Of a stretch of DNA of 64,000 nucleotides, positions 61,660-64,000 are shown in pieces (within the stretch, counting starts at the first letter, position 1; each line of letters opens with the position of its first letter). Origin of the DNA: Brassica napus (Eukaryota; Streptophyta; Magnoliopsida; Brassicales; Brassicaceae); assembly GCF_020379485.1 (NCBI RefSeq), contig NC_063450.1, forward strand, positions 43,490,681-43,554,680, given 5' to 3'. A model generated the notes under the pieces. That model worked only from the letters and a program-made list of their open reading frames with translations. It made no database searches and was not told the DNA's origin. Both the position numbers and the translations under genes were made by a program.

Positions 61660-63217
61660 ATGGATGTGTGGTATCTCATTGTTGCAATAATCTTGTTTGC
61701 ATCTATACTCGTTGCAAAGAGCACCAGAAAAACAAAGAAAAACCTACCTCCTGGACCACCAAGACTTCCTATAATTGGCAACTTGCACCAACTGGGATCC
61801 AAACCTCATCGTTCCATGTTCAAATTATCTGAAAAATATGGACCTCTAATGTCCCTCAAGCTTGGAAATGTGTCTACCGTTGTGGCGTCAACTCCAGAGA
61901 CAGTGAAAGATGTCTTGAAAACGTTCGACGTTGATTGTTGTTCACGACCTTACTCGACGTACGCTGCAAGACTTTCATACAACCGCAACGACCTCAGCTT
62001 TTCTCCTTATAGCAAATATTGGAGGGAACTGCGAAAGCTGACAGTTATAGAACTCTACACCGCGAAAAGGGTGAAGTCGTTTGGACATATCAGAGAAGAA
62101 GAAGTTGCCTCCTTCGTTGACTTCATCCGACAATCTGCCTCATTGGAGAAACAGGTTAACTTCAATCTCAAGTTTATGAAATTGTCAGCAAGTGTGATTT
62201 GTAGGCTTGGATTTGGGATGAGTCTTGAAGGGAGTAAACTTGAGATTACTTATGATGAAGTCATTCAAGGGATCATGGAGGTTTTAGGGAGTTTCGCTGC
62301 AGCGGATTTCTTCCCCATTATTGGTAAATTAATCGATAGGCTCACGGGGTTACATGGCAAATGTGAGAAGGTTTTTCAAGCAATGGATACATTTTTCGAT
62401 GAAGCTATAAAGTGTCATTTAGACGATGAGAGTATCAAAGATGATATCATAGCCTTGCTCCTCAAGATGGAACGGGGAGAGATTGGACTTGGAGAGTTTC
62501 AACTTTCTCGAAACCACACCAAAGGAATTCTTCTTGTAAGTACTGGAAAAACTTGTAATATTCAAACTTTATTATCTAATTTTTTTTTTGTTGTTATTAC
62601 AGGACATTCTTGTTGCTGGGATAGACACTTCTGCCCAAACTGCAACATGGGTGATGACACATTTGATTTCAAACCCAAGAGTTATGAACAAAGTGCAAAC
62701 CGAGGTGAGAGAAGTGGTCAAAAACAAAGACAATATCACAGAAGATGATATAGAGCAACTGAAGTATCTCAAAATGGTGATTAAAGAAACATTAAGGATA
62801 AACCCGCTTGTGCTACTTCTAATTCCTAGAGAGGCGTCAAAGGATTTAAAGATCAGAGGTTATGACATTCCAAAAAATACATGGATCTATGTCAACGTTT
62901 GGGCTATTCACAGGAACCCAAACATTTGGAAAGATCCAGGAGCTTTCATCCCTGAGAGGTTTGTGGACAATGAAATTGATTATAAAGGTCTAAATTTTGA
63001 GTTGCTGGCATTTGGTAGTGGAAGGAGGATGTGCCCTGGTATGGGTGTGGGTATGGCTTTGGTACACTTGACTCTTGTCAATCTTCTTTACCGTTTCGAC
63101 TGGAAGCTCCCGGAAGGAATGGAGACAAGAGATGTTGATCTTGAAGAATCATATGGACTTGTCTGTCCTAAGAAAATTCCACTTGAGCTTATCCCGGTTA
63201 TTACAAAGCGGACTTGA
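61660..63217 (+). CDS. Cytochrome P450, CYP71B subfamily, intact
   Basis: A heme monooxygenase anchored in the ER membrane. The two exons 61660-62535 and 62603-63217 are joined by a phase-0 GT-AG intron at the usual CYP71 position. They total 1491 nt and encode 496 residues. An N-terminal membrane helix occupies about residues 3-20, followed by the proline hinge [18 protein letters not shown]. The I-helix oxygen-binding motif AGIDTS is at 297-302. The ExxR pair is E354/R357 (KETLR). PERF is at 409-412. The heme loop [10 protein letters not shown] has its Cys ligand at 436. The start at MDVWYLIVA matches CYP71B proteins. No lesion is seen. The substrate cannot be told from sequence; CYP71B members act in indole, terpenoid or phenolic metabolism. 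It probably corresponds to the At5g25120-At5g25140 cluster (CYP71B11-13) rather than CYP71B14. Confidence 0.92.
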
Positions 63218-63923
63218 CTTTTATATATATTATTGTCATACTTTAAAATGTAACCTTTGGAAGTGTTTTGAAGGTGTTACCATTATCAATAAGAAACATG
63301 TTTGATGAATCCAGTTTTTAGCAAATTATGTCTGGTAACCATAACGTTTTATGTCCGCTAATGCATGTTCAAACAAGTCTAACAAATTATTTTAATGGAC
63401 CACAGAAAAATGATTACAAATTCATGATCCAAAATACAATTATGATATGACGTTTTGACTAACCATAAAATCTACTTATATTAATGAAAGTAGAAGAGAA
63501 CTTCACCATTAGTACTGCGCCTAACACGTGGATTTTTCTTAGTTTTGTTCGTAAAGATAATCACAAAAATTATAGTTCTCGATATTATAGTTCAGTCTCT
63601 TCATCTATCCTTATAAGTTTTTCCTGGTCCATGAAATTATCTGATATTCAATAACATACTCGCAAAAGGCTATGATCATCATGCAAATACAACTTCCGCC
63701 TTCAGATGAAATATTGAGTTACAGGACTTAGGGTTCATGCAGGAATATTCACTGATTTAGACTATAGTTTGAAACAATAGTAACGTTGATTAAAAAAAGT
63801 TGTTGTTACAAGAGAAAATGTGCACACATATGGATTCCTCAAACATTTTCCTTATTCAAATTGAAAAGACTTTCAAGATACGTTCAAATGTTACATCTTG
63901 AACAATGAAAATATAAAAAGTTT
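63218..63923. other. Shared 3' flank of two convergent CYP71B genes
   Basis: About 700 bp of AT-rich DNA between two P450 stop codons that face each other. It should hold both 3' UTRs and terminators. No other coding sequence is seen. Confidence 0.5.
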
Positions 63924-64000
63924 TTAAGTCCATTGGGTAATGACCGGTATGAGTTCAAGTGGAATCTTCTTAGGAGAGACAAGTCCATATGACTCTTCAA
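63924..64000 (-). CDS. CYP71B cytochrome P450, C-terminal end (partial)
   Basis: The minus strand reads [20 protein letters not shown], then TQWT and a TAA at 63924-63926. It is nearly the same as the C-terminus of the intact P450 ([20 protein letters not shown]). The gene runs off the right edge of the window, so its integrity is unknown. It converges on the neighbouring P450, forming an inverted pair. Confidence 0.88.
   Translation of the reverse strand, partial: EESYGLVSPKKIPLELIPVITQWT

Overview
The window is plant nuclear DNA, almost certainly from Brassica or a close relative in the Brassicaceae. The genes have GT-AG introns, the intergenic DNA is AT-rich, and the transposons are of types common in Brassica. 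From memory, the gene order matches the Arabidopsis chromosome 5 block around At5g25220 to At5g25120: KNAT3, an EAR-motif protein of unknown function, an ERF003/ESE3-like AP2 factor, a dead CYP71B, a PPPDE/DeSI isopeptidase and a CYP71B pair. These assignments rest on recognising the proteins, not on a database search.

Layout. 0-2.6 kb: the KNOX class II gene KNAT3 (minus strand, six exons), possibly facing the last codons of an unidentified plus-strand gene. 2.6-5.6 kb: MITEs. 5.6-11.4 kb: an L1-like LINE between 12-bp target-site duplications (TSDs), with ORF1 and ORF2 both disabled. 12.8-13.5 kb: a 711-bp hAT element. 13.5-18.6 kb: no gene seen. 18.6-20.0 kb: a three-exon minus-strand gene ending in a DLNLMP motif. 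20.6-29.9 kb: a small hAT element split by an 8.7-kb CACTA element (copy 1, decayed). 30-39 kb: no gene, but Stowaway and Harbinger-like MITEs, a 1-kb hAT, two SINEs and a nested palindromic MITE cluster. 39.1-39.8 kb: the AP2/ERF gene. 40.7-41.1 kb: a TRIM-like retroelement. 44.9-46.7 kb: a CYP71B pseudogene broken by a solo LTR and a hAT element. 46.8-47.8 kb: the PPPDE gene (minus). 49.8-58.6 kb: a second CACTA element (copy 2, 8.8 kb) in the same orientation as copy 1. 58.9-59.0 kb: a SINE. 61.7-63.2 kb: an intact CYP71B. 63.9-64.0 kb: the 3' end of another CYP71B on the minus strand.

The CACTA pair is the most notable content. Copy 2 has TIRs, a TSD, and two genes that splice in frame in my reading: a 1142-residue TNP2-type transposase and a 452-residue En/Spm-type (Transposase_24) protein whose first coding exon is only the ATG. 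It is therefore a candidate autonomous element. Copy 1 carries stop codons, a frameshift and two lost splice sites. Both copies hold a large array of telomere-like heptamers (TTTCGGG/TTTGGGG/TTTAGGG) between the two genes and dense TTACGAGGA/TCGTCGTAA-type subterminal motifs.

The host genes are transcription regulators (KNAT3, the EAR protein, the ERF), a protein-modification enzyme and secondary-metabolism P450s. Nothing suggests that they act in one pathway. They look like an ancestral collinear block inflated by transposons.
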